DNA of 64,000 nucleotides, taken from positions 1-64,000 of the forward strand of contig CAKRMK010000006.1 of the NCBI GenBank assembly GCA_934364795.1, in the 5' to 3' direction. The position numbers were made by a program, and so were the translations under genes. Each line of letters opens with the position of its first letter. Positions within the stretch are counted from its first letter, which is position 1. A model generated the notes under the pieces. It saw nothing but the letters and a program-made list of their open reading frames with translations. It was not told the DNA's origin and did not search any database. Below, piece after piece: positions 44,893-54,243 of the stretch. Source of the DNA: an uncultured Blautia sp. Lineage in GTDB: Bacteria; Bacillota; Clostridia; Lachnospirales; Lachnospiraceae.

Positions 44893-47532
44893 TTATTTTG
44901 CCTCATACCAGTTATTTCCCTGATGCATGTCTACCTCCAGTTCCACAGCAAGCTTCGCTGCCCCTTTCATTTCCTCTTCCAGGATTTGGGATACCTGTGG
45001 AATCTCTTCTTTTAATGTCTCAATAAGAAGTTCGTCATGAACCTGAAGCACCAGCCGGGATTTTAAATTCTCATCCCGCAGCCTTTTGTATACACGGTTC
45101 ATGGCAATTTTTATAATATCTGCCGCCGTTCCCTGAATGGGAGAATTCATGGCAACACGTTCTCCAAAGGAACGCTGCATAAAATTACTGGATTTTAATT
45201 CCGGCACAGGTCTTCTTCTGCCAAACATGGTAGAAACATAGCCTTTTTCTTTTCCCTGCTCTACCAGTCCGTCCAGAAAGCCCTTAATGCTTGGATACGT
45301 TTCAAAGTATTTCTGGATATACGCAGCAGCTTCTTTTCTTGTAATGCTTAAATCCTGGCTAAGCCCAAAGGAACTGATTCCATATACAATTCCAAAGTTT
45401 ACAGCCTTGGCATTTCTTCTTTGCAAAGGAGTTACCTCATCAAGAGGAACATGAAATACCTGGGAGGCAGTCAGTCTGTGGATATCTTCCGCTTCCCTGT
45501 ACGCCTGAATCAGCTTTTCATCCCCGGACATGTGTGCCAGCACACGAAGCTCGATCTGGGAATAATCCGCATCCAGAAATACAAATCCCTCTTCCGGCAC
45601 AAATACTTTACGTATCAGACGGCCAAGTTCCATACGGACCGGAATGTTCTGAAGATTTGGTTCTGTACTGCTGATTCTTCCCGTTGCTGTGATAGTCTGA
45701 TTGAATGTGGAGTGAATTCTTCCATCTGGTTCTATTACAGCGCCAAGTCCATCTGCATAAGTTGATTTCAACTTGGCAAGCTGTCTGTATTCCAGAATAT
45801 CTTTTATAATGGGATGCTCCGGTGCCAGCTTTTCCAGAATATCCGCTGAAGTGGAATATCCGGTTTTTGTCTTTTTACTTCCTGGAATTGCCATTTTTTC
45901 AAAAAGAATCACACCCAGCTGCTTGGGAGAATTGATGTTAAATTCCTCCCCTGCCTGCTGCCAGATCAGATGCTCTAATTCCTGTATGCGGACAGTCAGT
46001 TTATCTCCGTAAGCTTTCAGCTCTTCACCCTTTACACGGATTCCCCATTTTTCCATTGAATCCAGGGTAAATATAAGAGGAAGTTCTATTTCTGTATAAA
46101 CCCTCCACATCCCTGATTCTTTCAGCTTTTCCTCTAATGGCTTCTGGCAGGCAAAGGCCGCATACGCCATATAACATGCCAGTTGTTCCAGTTCAGGAGA
46201 GTCTTCTTCCCAGGCTTTTTTTAAAGAATTTTTTCCAAGAAGCTCTTCCCTGCCTGGAAGAATTTTTCCTTCCAGATATTCTTTTGCCAGTTCATCATAC
46301 GTGTAGGTACTTTTCAGAGGATTCAGAAGATAAGCACCGATCTGGCAGTCAAAAACTTTATCTTCCAGCTTCAGGTCTGCATGCTTTTGCATTGCCTTCA
46401 CATCCATAGCACACACAGTTGCAGTTTTTCCAAGTATATAAAGTTTATCACTTAAATATTCCGGGGTGATCATTCCCTCCACCGGAATGTAATAAATTTC
46501 ATCTTCATCCAGGACCAGACCCAGGCCGTAAACACCCTCTTTGTCTCCAAGAAGAGCACAGCCCACTCTCTCCTGCTTCCCTGCTTTTTCAAAAAGTGCC
46601 TCGCAGCCATCCAGATCATTGCAGGTAAAAAAATCCTGTTCCATGGAATTCTCATTTATCTGTGCAGGATCAAATCTTACAAGAAGGTTCTTAAAATTCA
46701 GTTTCTTAAAGATTTCATATGCTTCTTTTGTATATACATCTTTCAACCTGAATTCCTCATAAGAACAGGAAACAGGTACTTCTGTACAGATAACAGCCAG
46801 TTCTTTACACAGCTGTGCCATGGCATAATTTTCCTTCAGAGCTTCCCGGACATGTTTCTGGCTGATTTCCTCCACATGAGCATATGCATTCTCCAAAGAG
46901 CCATATTCTACAAGCAGTCTGACAGCAGTTTTCTCTCCAATGCCCAGAATTCCCGGAATATTATCTGACGGATCCCCCATAAGGCCCTTCAGATCTGTAA
47001 TCTGTTTCGGAGTAAGGCGAAACTGCTCCAGCACTTTTTCTTCTGTATATCTCTTGACAATGGTCTGGCCTTTGGAAGTTTCTGGAAAACAAAGTGTTAC
47101 CTTTCCGGTAACAAGCTGCAGCAGATCACGGTCTCCGGAAAGAATTGTAACATCTATTCCTTTTTCCTCACTTCTTTTTGCAAGAGTTCCCAGGATATCA
47201 TCCGCTTCATAACCAGAAGCAGAAACTGTACTTATCTGCATAGCCTTCAAAAGTTCCAAAAGCACCGGAAGCTGCTCTTTTAGTTCTTCTGGCATAGGTT
47301 TCCTTGTTCCTTTATATTCCGGATATTTTTCATGACGGAAAGTAGGAGTGTCTGTATCAAATGCTACTGCCACATATTCCGGTTTCTCTTCATTCAGAGT
47401 CCGGAACAAAATATTCAGAAATCCATATACAGCTCCCGTATGCGTGCCATCCAGGCTGGTCAGATCCGGTAACCCGTAAAATGCCCTGTTTAAAATACTG
47501 TGACCATCTATCAATAAAATCTTCTCATTCAT
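44893..47532 (-). CDS. polA: DNA polymerase I
   Basis: PolA removes RNA primers and fills gaps in replication and repair. The 879-residue protein has an N-terminal 5'-3' exonuclease (LIDGHSILNRAFYG, SGYEADDILGTLA, GDRDLLQLV, GLMGDPSDNIPG). A middle 3'-5' exonuclease-like domain lacks the DTET metal-binding residues (the matching part reads VGCALLGDKEGVYG), so it is unlikely to proofread, as in many Gram-positives. The C-terminal polymerase has motif A DADYSQIELRVLAH, motif B RRNAKAVNFGIVYG and motif C LQVHDELL. It heads the polA-coaE-walJ operon; AGGAGG precedes the ATG. Confidence 0.98.
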   Translation of the reverse strand: MNEKILLIDGHSILNRAFYGLPDLTSLDGTHTGAVYGFLNILFRTLNEEKPEYVAVAFDTDTPTFRHEKYPEYKGTRKPMPEELKEQLPVLLELLKAMQISTVSASGYEADDILGTLAKRSEEKGIDVTILSGDRDLLQLVTGKVTLCFPETSKGQTIVKRYTEEKVLEQFRLTPKQITDLKGLMGDPSDNIPGILGIGEKTAVRLLVEYGSLENAYAHVEEISQKHVREALKENYAMAQLCKELAVICTEVPVSCSYEEFRLKDVYTKEAYEIFKKLNFKNLLVRFDPAQINENSMEQDFFTCNDLDGCEALFEKAGKQERVGCALLGDKEGVYGLGLVLDEDEIYYIPVEGMITPEYLSDKLYILGKTATVCAMDVKAMQKHADLKLEDKVFDCQIGAYLLNPLKSTYTYDELAKEYLEGKILPGREELLGKNSLKKAWEEDSPELEQLACYMAYAAFACQKPLEEKLKESGMWRVYTEIELPLIFTLDSMEKWGIRVKGEELKAYGDKLTVRIQELEHLIWQQAGEEFNINSPKQLGVILFEKMAIPGSKKTKTGYSTSADILEKLAPEHPIIKDILEYRQLAKLKSTYADGLGAVIEPDGRIHSTFNQTITATGRISSTEPNLQNIPVRMELGRLIRKVFVPEEGFVFLDADYSQIELRVLAHMSGDEKLIQAYREAEDIHRLTASQVFHVPLDEVTPLQRRNAKAVNFGIVYGISSFGLSQDLSITRKEAAAYIQKYFETYPSIKGFLDGLVEQGKEKGYVSTMFGRRRPVPELKSSNFMQRSFGERVAMNSPIQGTAADIIKIAMNRVYKRLRDENLKSRLVLQVHDELLIETLKEEIPQVSQILEEEMKGAAKLAVELEVDMHQGNNWYEAK

Positions 47533-47583
47533 GTATGCCTCCTAAAAATACAGCATTTCTTCAAACAGTCTCTACCATATCTA

Positions 47584-47922
47584 TCATAGTGTCTGCATGA
47601 TAATATAAAGTAAAAAGCCTCCCAGACCTGCAATCAAAGCACAGAATCCAACTCCTGTCAATGCACGTCGAAGCTTCATTTTAAATATATAACGTCTGGA
47701 TCTGCGGATGTCCTCTTTCAGCAGCACTCTTAAATCTAACGTAGATTCCCCGCTCTGTTCATCTAACTGCTGTACGGCAGCATGTACAATAAAGTAAGTC
47801 TCCAGTTCATCCAGACAGGAATCGCAATTCTCCACATGATCCAGAAAAGCCTCCAGTTCATCAACGGAAAGATCATGCTCAATATATCTGGTCACCATAC
47901 CTTCTGCAATCTGACAATTCAT
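47584..47922 (-). CDS. Anti-sigma-factor-like membrane protein with zf-HC2 domain
   Basis: The 112-residue protein has an N-terminal zinc finger of the anti-sigma type (Cys3, then HVENCDSC near residue 30, the H-x3-C-x2-C pattern), a charged linker and one membrane helix (VGFCALIAGLGGFLLYIIM) near the C-terminus. Proteins of this build hold an ECF sigma factor at the membrane. No sigma gene is adjacent, so it is an orphan or serves a distant partner. It has its own promoter overlapping the ftsH terminator and lies 51 bp before polA, so it may be co-transcribed with polA. Confidence 0.75.
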   Translation of the reverse strand: MNCQIAEGMVTRYIEHDLSVDELEAFLDHVENCDSCLDELETYFIVHAAVQQLDEQSGESTLDLRVLLKEDIRRSRRYIFKMKLRRALTGVGFCALIAGLGGFLLYIIMQTL

Positions 47923-47992
47923 GGAAGCCCTCCTTTGGTACTTTTGGTACTTTTCTCATACTGCAAGCTTTTCTTTGCAGCCCATATCGGTT

Positions 47993-48021
47993 ATTATATC
48001 CGAATCCACAAAAAAACACAA
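47993..48021 (-). promoter_or_regulatory. Sigma-A promoter overlapping the ftsH terminator
   Basis: TTGTGT (48016-48021), a 17-bp spacer and TATAAT (47993-47998) on the minus strand point at the anti-sigma-like gene. The -35 box is the distal end of the ftsH terminator stem. Nearby, AGTACCAAA occurs twice in tandem just before the ribosome site. Confidence 0.65.
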
Positions 48022-48056
48022 GAGACAGCAGTTTTTTCTCATACTGTCTCTTGTGT
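48010..48056 (-). terminator. Terminator of ftsH
   Basis: A perfect 13-bp stem (48044-48056 with 48016-48028) is followed by seven T residues on the minus strand (48010-48016), 38 bp past the ftsH stop. Confidence 0.9.
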
Positions 48057-48094
48057 CTCATATCGCCATCCAGTTTTTGAACAGCCTCAATTTT

Positions 48095-49948
48095 TTACTC
48101 TGTCACAGGAACCTGTGCAGGCTCATTGAGTATTTTCATAAACTCCTCACCGGTAATGGTTTCATGCTCGTATAAATATTTTGCAAGCTCATGCAGCTTG
48201 CCAATATTATCTTCCAGAATCTTGTAAGCTTTCTCATGCTGTCTGCGTACCAGCTCCACAACTTTTTTATCCAGAAGGGTCTGTGTCTCAAAAGAACAGC
48301 TAAGGCTTGCATCTCCACCCAGATACTGATTACTCATACTCTCCATGGCAACCATATCAAATTCATCACTCATACCATAGCGGGAAATCATGCCTCTTGC
48401 AAGCTTGGTAGCCTGCTCGATGTCATTGGATGCACCTGTTGTAATACTGTGAAAAATCAGCTCTTCCGCCGCACGTCCACCTGTAAACGTAGCAATCTTA
48501 TTCTCCAGCTCTTCCTTTGTCATAAGATAATGCTCCTGTTCATCCACCTGCATGGTATAGCCAAGTGCTCCTGAAGTACGGGGAATAATGGTAATCTTGT
48601 GAACCGGAGCAGAATCTGTCTGCTTGGCAGCAACAAGCGCATGCCCGATCTCATGATAGGATACGATCAGTTTTTCCTTATTGGAAAGTACACGGTTCTT
48701 TTTCTGGTAACCTGCAATGACAACCTCAATACTTTCTTCAAAATCTGCCTGTGTGGCAAATTTCCTGCCATCCCGCACAGCACGCAAAGCAGCTTCATTT
48801 ACAATATTGGCAAGCTCCGCACCGGATGCACCAGATGCAGCTTTTGCGATTTCCTCAAAACGTACACTGTCTGCAATCTTGATCTTTTTGGCATGAACCT
48901 TGAGGATTTCCTCACGGCCTTTCAGATCAGGAAGCTCTACCGGAATACGTCTGTCAAAACGTCCCGGGCGAAGGAGTGCCGGATCAAGAGAATCCGGACG
49001 GTTGGTCGCAGCCAGAATCACAACACCCTTGGAACCGTCAAAGCCATCCATTTCTGTAAGCAGCTGGTTTAAGGTCTGCTCACGCTCATCATTTCCACCT
49101 GTAAAGTTTGCACCGTCTCGCTTTTTACCAATGGTGTCAATTTCATCAATAAATACAATACATGGTGCTTTCTCATTGGCCTGTTTAAATAAGTCTCGGA
49201 CCTTCGCAGCACCCATACCTACAAACATTTCCACAAACTCGGAACCTGAAATAGAGAAAAACGGAACTTCCGCTTCTCCGGCTACAGCCTTCGCAAGAAG
49301 CGTTTTACCTGTACCGGGAGGTCCTACAAGAAGAGCACCCTTTGGCATGGATGCACCGATTTCTGTATATTTCTGCGGGTTGTGAAGATAGTCTACTATT
49401 TCTGTAAGAAGTTCTTTCGCCTCATCTTCCCCTGCAACATCAGAAAATTTAATACCAGTGGATGATTTCACATATACCTTGGCATTGCTTTTTCCAAAAG
49501 ACATGGCGCCACCAGGGCCACCGCCCATGGAGCTCATCATCTTCTTGCTAAGCCATCTTCCAAGGAAAATAAAAATCACAATAGGAATTACATATCCAAT
49601 TACAAGACTTAGAAAAATAGACTGTTTCTGCGGTTCTACCGCCTCCATACTGGTTCCTGCCTCATAAAGGCGGCTGACCAGATCCGGGTCATCCATACGT
49701 ACTGTCTTACATACTGTATCTTCTCCATTTTTTCTCACTATATAATAAATATAGTCATCCTGTACTTCTGCTTTTGATACATTTCCCCGCTCTACATTGC
49801 TAAGAAATGTACTGTAATCTGTCTTTTCCACGGAGCGCTCCTGCATGGCAGGAATGGCAAATAAATTCAGGAAAAGAATTACCGCTACCGCCACAAGTAT
49901 AAAAATGTACAGTGGCCGGTTCTCCGGTTTTTTATGGTCAATATTCAT
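48095..49948 (-). CDS. ftsH: ATP-dependent zinc metalloprotease FtsH
   Basis: FtsH is a membrane AAA+ protease that degrades damaged membrane proteins and some regulators. The 617-residue protein has two helices (about residues 14-35 and 110-130) flanking an extracellular domain. The AAA module has Walker A GPPGTGKT, Walker [12 protein letters not shown] and second-region homology [18 protein letters not shown]. The peptidase domain has zinc motif HEIGH (His432). The start at 49948 is 8 bp from GGAGG; an ATG six bases earlier is too close to it. It is monocistronic, with a terminator behind it. Confidence 0.97.
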   Translation of the reverse strand: MNIDHKKPENRPLYIFILVAVAVILFLNLFAIPAMQERSVEKTDYSTFLSNVERGNVSKAEVQDDYIYYIVRKNGEDTVCKTVRMDDPDLVSRLYEAGTSMEAVEPQKQSIFLSLVIGYVIPIVIFIFLGRWLSKKMMSSMGGGPGGAMSFGKSNAKVYVKSSTGIKFSDVAGEDEAKELLTEIVDYLHNPQKYTEIGASMPKGALLVGPPGTGKTLLAKAVAGEAEVPFFSISGSEFVEMFVGMGAAKVRDLFKQANEKAPCIVFIDEIDTIGKKRDGANFTGGNDEREQTLNQLLTEMDGFDGSKGVVILAATNRPDSLDPALLRPGRFDRRIPVELPDLKGREEILKVHAKKIKIADSVRFEEIAKAASGASGAELANIVNEAALRAVRDGRKFATQADFEESIEVVIAGYQKKNRVLSNKEKLIVSYHEIGHALVAAKQTDSAPVHKITIIPRTSGALGYTMQVDEQEHYLMTKEELENKIATFTGGRAAEELIFHSITTGASNDIEQATKLARGMISRYGMSDEFDMVAMESMSNQYLGGDASLSCSFETQTLLDKKVVELVRRQHEKAYKILEDNIGKLHELAKYLYEHETITGEEFMKILNEPAQVPVTE

Positions 49949-50164
49949 TGGCATTTCCTCCATTTTCTGTCAACTGTTAATTACTTTAGCATTTCTCCAT
50001 ATGAATATCAATATTCTGCCCTGAAAATTTATAAACTTTTCATTCTTTTCATGATTGGTTTATTTGCATCCATATTCCTGTATCATGTAAAAAAGGCTCT
50101 TGCACTATCGTTTTCATTGTGTCTATTATTTGCACAATTCAGTAAATTATTTTTATAAATACAC

Positions 50165-50193
50165 TTGCACAATTTAACATTTTATGCTATTAT
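50165..50193 (+). promoter_or_regulatory. Promoter of tRNA-Leu
   Basis: TTGCAC (50165-50170), a 17-bp spacer and TATTAT (50188-50193) stand 17 bp before the tRNA. The region 49949-50164 between ftsH and this promoter is AT-rich and shows no gene. Confidence 0.7.
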
Positions 50194-50209
50194 ACATATT
50201 GTTTCAACC

Positions 50210-50292
50210 GCCGGCATGTCGGAATGGCAGACGAGGCAGACTCAAAATCTGTTGTAGGCAACTACGTGTGGGTTCAAGTCCCACTGCCGGCA
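50210..50292 (+). tRNA. tRNA-Leu (anticodon CAA)
   Basis: The 83-nt gene folds as a class II tRNA: acceptor GCCGGCA with TGCCGGC and discriminator A, a D-arm, an anticodon stem with loop CTCAAAA giving anticodon CAA (reads UUG), a long variable arm (TGTAGGCAACTACG) and T-arm GTGGGTTCAAGTCCCAC. The 3' CCA is not encoded. It is a single gene with its own promoter and terminator. Confidence 0.95.
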
Positions 50293-50321
50293 CTCTTTAT
50301 TCTTTTCACATAAGATATATT

Positions 50322-50354
50322 TCCCGCGAAATTCTTAATTTTGCGGGATTTTTT
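50322..50354 (+). terminator. Terminator of tRNA-Leu
   Basis: A 12-bp stem with one G-U pair (50322-50333 with 50337-50348) and a six-T tail lies 29 bp past the tRNA. Confidence 0.9.
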
Positions 50355-50449
50355 ATTTTTCCAAAAGCAGGCGCTTTCTGTTTTTAAGTAAATTTGTCCC
50401 CAACAAGCCCCCAGGGCCAATCATTCAAATGATTGACAGGCAAAGCTAA

Positions 50450-50475
50450 GGGCAGGATTTTGTTGAATCCTGCCC
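50450..50475 (-). terminator. Hairpin after lysA
   Basis: A perfect 10-bp GC-rich stem (50450-50459 with 50466-50475) lies 25 bp past the lysA stop. It has no T run, so it may terminate weakly or protect the message. Confidence 0.55.
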
Positions 50476-50500
50476 CATTTCTTACAGTATATTATATCAA

Positions 50501-51787
50501 TTACGCCTGGTCTTCATCTTCCAGCATTTTCTCAAAAATCGGAAAACAATCAAAAGTAGCAAAATAATCCCTTGGTGTCTCTGCCCTTCTGATCATATCA
50601 AAGCTGCCATCCTCATGAAGAAGAATCTCTGCTGATTTCAGCTTACCATTATAATTATATCCCATGGAGAAACCATGTGCACCAGTGTCATGGATTACAA
50701 GATAATCTCCCATGTCAATCTTCGGAAGATAACGGTCAATTGCAAACTTATCATTATTCTCGCAAAGAGATCCTGTGATATCATAAAGATGATCACAAGG
50801 CTGCTCTTCTTTTCCAAGGACTGTAATATGATGATATGCACCATACATAGCCGGACGCATAAGATTGACAGCACAGGAATCTACACCGATATATTCTTTA
50901 TGAGTATGTTTTTCATGAATTGCCTTTGTTACAAGACAACCATAAGGTCCCATCATAAAACGGCCAAGCTCTGTATAAATAGCCACATCACCCATTCCCT
51001 CCGGAACAAGCACCTCTTCGTAAACCTTCCGAACCCCTTCACCGATTGCACGGATATCATTAGGAGTCTGCTCCGGACGGTAAGGAATTCCAATACCACC
51101 GGAAAGATTGATAAACTTAATATGAGCGCCGGTCTCTTTCTGAAGCTTCACTGCCAGCTCAAACATAACCTTTGCAAGCATTGGATAATATTCATTTGTT
51201 ACTGTGTTGCTGGCAAGAAATGCATGAATACCAAACTCTTTTGCACCCTTACTTTTAAGGATACGGAATGCATCAAAGATCTGCTCTGTAGTCATACCAT
51301 ATTTGGCATCTCCAGGATTGTCCATAATATCATTGCTGATCTTAAACACTCCGCCTGGATTGTAGCGGCAGCTGATAATTTCCGGAATTTTGCCTACTGC
51401 TTTTTCCACACTCTCAATGTGTGTAATATCATCAAGGTTAATAATTCCACCAATCTCATCCGCATACTTAAACTCTTTATCCGGAGTGTCATTGGAAGAG
51501 AACATAATGTCCCCTTTTTTGCATCCGATAGCCTTGGACAACATCAGCTCTGTCATGGAAGAACAGTCACAGCCACAGCCATATTCCTGCAAAATCTTGA
51601 TCAGAAAGGGATTAGGAGTTGCCTTTACAGCAAAAAACTCCTTAAATCCTTTGTTCCATGCAAATGCCTCCTTTAATGCCTGTGCATTCTCACGGATTCC
51701 TTTTTCATCATAAAGGTGAAAAGGTGTAGGATATTCCCCGGCAATTTCCTGAACCTTCTCCAATGTCACAAAAGGTGTCTTTTTCAT
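50501..51787 (-). CDS. lysA: Diaminopimelate decarboxylase
   Basis: LysA decarboxylates meso-diaminopimelate to lysine. The 428-residue PLP enzyme is a group IV decarboxylase. The PLP lysine is in FFAVKATPNP near residue 54. The phosphate-binding glycine loop is INLSGGIGIPYRP. The C-terminal barrel includes GVDSCAVNLMRPAMYGAYH and the substrate-cysteine motif GSLCENNDKFA. The gap to pyk is only 48 bp, too short for a lysine riboswitch, so it is probably read through from pyk. Confidence 0.95.
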   Translation of the reverse strand: MKKTPFVTLEKVQEIAGEYPTPFHLYDEKGIRENAQALKEAFAWNKGFKEFFAVKATPNPFLIKILQEYGCGCDCSSMTELMLSKAIGCKKGDIMFSSNDTPDKEFKYADEIGGIINLDDITHIESVEKAVGKIPEIISCRYNPGGVFKISNDIMDNPGDAKYGMTTEQIFDAFRILKSKGAKEFGIHAFLASNTVTNEYYPMLAKVMFELAVKLQKETGAHIKFINLSGGIGIPYRPEQTPNDIRAIGEGVRKVYEEVLVPEGMGDVAIYTELGRFMMGPYGCLVTKAIHEKHTHKEYIGVDSCAVNLMRPAMYGAYHHITVLGKEEQPCDHLYDITGSLCENNDKFAIDRYLPKIDMGDYLVIHDTGAHGFSMGYNYNGKLKSAEILLHEDGSFDMIRRAETPRDYFATFDCFPIFEKMLEDEDQA

Positions 51788-51835
51788 AATAGTTTCTCCT
51801 CGTTTGTAAAAAATAAATTATCTGTATCAGTTACT

Positions 51836-53269
51836 TTATTTGGCTTCTATCACATGAAGCATATTGGTTACCGCACCTTCACGGGTCATATTGGTTGCCG
51901 GGTCACCAACCGTAAATACGATCAGATCTCCCTTCTTCGCAAGACGCTTCCTGCGGACAACACTCATTGCCTGAGAAATAATATGCTCTGTGGAATCCTT
52001 CTCGTATCCTTTCAGCGGTGTTACACCCCATACCAGCTGCAGTCTGTGCAAAATAGTATCATTGGGAGTTACTGCATAAATGGGAACCTCCGGGCGGAAA
52101 TTGGAAATCAGCCTTGCAGTTCTGCCTCCAAAGGTAGGGGTCACGATTGCCTTCGCCTTCAGGTCTCTTGCAGTCTGAACTGCCGCAAGCCCTACAGCAC
52201 TGGATACACGGCTCTCACCGCACATATTACGGTTATGGGTATAGGCTTCATAATCCAGATGTGGCTCCGTGGTCTGTGCGATCTCTACCATCATTTTCAG
52301 TGCTTCCAGAGGATATTTACCTGCTGCAGTCTCACCGGAAAGCATAATGGCATCTGTACCGTCATAAATAGCATTGGCAACGTCTGCTACCTCTGCCCTT
52401 GTGGGACGGGGATTGCGGATCATGGAATCCAGCATCTGTGTGGCAGTGATGACCGGCACATAATTTTCATTGCATTTGCGGATGATCATCTTCTGGATAT
52501 AGGGAACCTCGCTTGGGGGGATTTCCACACCCAGATCTCCTCTTGCCACCATAATTCCATCTGCTGCTTTAATGATTTCATCAATATTCTCAACGCCTTC
52601 TGCATTCTCGATCTTGGCAATAATACCGATATCGTGGCCGCCATTTTCATCCAGAAGCTGCCGGATTTCCTTAATGGCTTTTGCATCACGGACAAAAGAA
52701 GCTGCAACATAATCAAACTCCTGCTGGATTCCAAACAGGATATCCTCTTTATCCTGCTCTGTAATTCCAGGAAGCTTCACCTTCACATAGGGAACATTAA
52801 TTCCCTTACGCTCTCCAAGTTCACCGCCGTTTAAGACACGACAGACAATATCTCCGTTTTTGATATTCTCAATTTCCAGCTCGATCAGACCATCATCAAT
52901 CAGGATCTTCCCGCCTTTTTTCACATCTTTATAGAGATTCTCGTATGTGATAGCGACCCTTGTCTCATCTCCTTCAATGTCACCGGTAGTCAGTGTAAAC
53001 TCACTGCCCGTTTCCAGCGTAACCTTCTTATGGTCCTGAAGCAGCTTGGTACGGATTTCCGGTCCCTTTGTATCAAGAAGCATGGCAACAGGAAGATTTA
53101 ATTCTTCCCTTAAGTTCTTGATCATATCTACTCTTCCCCTGTGTTCCTCATGGGAGCCATGGGAAAAATTAAAACGGGCAATATCCATTCCGGCACGCAT
53201 CATAGATCTTAAAATGTTTTTCTTACTGGAGGCCGGTCCCAGAGTACAGATAATTTTCGTTCTCTTCAT
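51836..53269 (-). CDS. pyk: Pyruvate kinase
   Basis: Pyruvate kinase makes pyruvate and ATP from phosphoenolpyruvate and ADP, the last step of glycolysis. The 477 residues contain MKRTKIICTLGPAS at the start, MLDTKGPEIRT, the catalytic IAKIENAEGVENIDEI, MVARGDLGVEIP and ATQMLDSM. There is no C-terminal PEP-utiliser extension like that of some bacilli. A 48-bp gap separates it from lysA downstream. The ribosome site AGAGGG precedes the ATG. Confidence 0.97.
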   Translation of the reverse strand: MKRTKIICTLGPASSKKNILRSMMRAGMDIARFNFSHGSHEEHRGRVDMIKNLREELNLPVAMLLDTKGPEIRTKLLQDHKKVTLETGSEFTLTTGDIEGDETRVAITYENLYKDVKKGGKILIDDGLIELEIENIKNGDIVCRVLNGGELGERKGINVPYVKVKLPGITEQDKEDILFGIQQEFDYVAASFVRDAKAIKEIRQLLDENGGHDIGIIAKIENAEGVENIDEIIKAADGIMVARGDLGVEIPPSEVPYIQKMIIRKCNENYVPVITATQMLDSMIRNPRPTRAEVADVANAIYDGTDAIMLSGETAAGKYPLEALKMMVEIAQTTEPHLDYEAYTHNRNMCGESRVSSAVGLAAVQTARDLKAKAIVTPTFGGRTARLISNFRPEVPIYAVTPNDTILHRLQLVWGVTPLKGYEKDSTEHIISQAMSVVRRKRLAKKGDLIVFTVGDPATNMTREGAVTNMLHVIEAK

Positions 53270-53323
53270 AGCAGTCTATCCCTCTGTTTGTCTTAGTTTA
53301 GATAGTTCCATATCCACCATGTT

Positions 53324-54181
53324 TTATTTCACATGTGTATGTGTAAAAAGATGGTCCTGGCAGTACTCATAATTCCCATTACATCTGGAGCAGAAACGGA
53401 ATTCCAGATTAGGATCATCAAGCTCGGTACGTCCGCAAATCGCACATTTATGCTTGGTTACGGTACCATTGCCTGATTTCATACGTCCCTGTGGTTCCAT
53501 TGCCCTGCGGAATTCATTTCTTCTGTGGACCTCCTTCGGATTATATCTGCTGAAGTCCTTGCTTCCAAAGTAAAAGATAATAAAATTCAACAGTGAAGCC
53601 ACAATGGGGATCACCAGATACCATGCACCTGCCATAATATACTGAATCATTTCGTAGGCAACGATCACAACATAAAAAATTGCCATCCATTTCATCTTTA
53701 TGGGAATAATAAACATGAGAAGCACCTGCATCTCTGGGTAACACATTGCATATGCAAGGAATGTGGACAAACTGATGTAGTAAGTAGAAAATACACTTCC
53801 TAACAGGACATTGCCTCCCAGAATAAAATACAAAATAAATGCTCCAAGAATCGTAAACACCATACCGGAAAAAATGTACAAAGTATACTTAAATGTGCCC
53901 AGTGTCCGCTCCAGTGATGTTCCTATAGGATAGTAAAAGAACAGAACCATCAGGGCAAACAACAATACATTGGATGAATCCGGTGGATATAACACCCATG
54001 TCACAAGTCTCCAGATCTGCCCTCTTAAAATATACGCCGGTTCCAGACTAAGCCAGTTCAGCAGGCTGGGATTTACGATCATCAGCGCATAACCGATCAC
54101 ATAGCAGACCACAATATAAACCGTCAGGTTCGGAATTCCAAATCTTCCAAATTTGCGTTCCAGCTTGTCAATAAATTTCAT
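53324..54181 (-). CDS. Rhomboid-like membrane protein with C-terminal zinc ribbon, probably not a protease
   Basis: The 285-residue protein has about six membrane helices with rhomboid features: the early loop GQIWRLVTWVLYPP, then LLFALMVLFFYYPIGTSLERTLGTFKY. The helix that should carry the catalytic serine motif GxSG reads GSVFSTYYISLSTFLAYAM, with no GxSG, so it is probably an inactive rhomboid relative (iRhom or Der1-like idea). The cytoplasmic tail has a zinc ribbon (KCAICGRTE then RFCSRCNGNYEYC) and ends in histidine-rich HLFTHTHVK. The function is unknown. It lies 62 bp from corA upstream and 54 bp from pyk downstream. Confidence 0.78.
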   Translation of the reverse strand: MKFIDKLERKFGRFGIPNLTVYIVVCYVIGYALMIVNPSLLNWLSLEPAYILRGQIWRLVTWVLYPPDSSNVLLFALMVLFFYYPIGTSLERTLGTFKYTLYIFSGMVFTILGAFILYFILGGNVLLGSVFSTYYISLSTFLAYAMCYPEMQVLLMFIIPIKMKWMAIFYVVIVAYEMIQYIMAGAWYLVIPIVASLLNFIIFYFGSKDFSRYNPKEVHRRNEFRRAMEPQGRMKSGNGTVTKHKCAICGRTELDDPNLEFRFCSRCNGNYEYCQDHLFTHTHVK

Positions 54182-54243
54182 GCAATCCTCTTTTCTCTGA
54201 TTTCTGATAGATAAAAATCAAGTTATTTGTTATAAATGTCCTT

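Noticed and set aside
51788-51835. Possible lysine riboswitch before lysA
   Set aside because: The gap to pyk is only 48 bp, far too short for the roughly 170-nt lysine aptamer.
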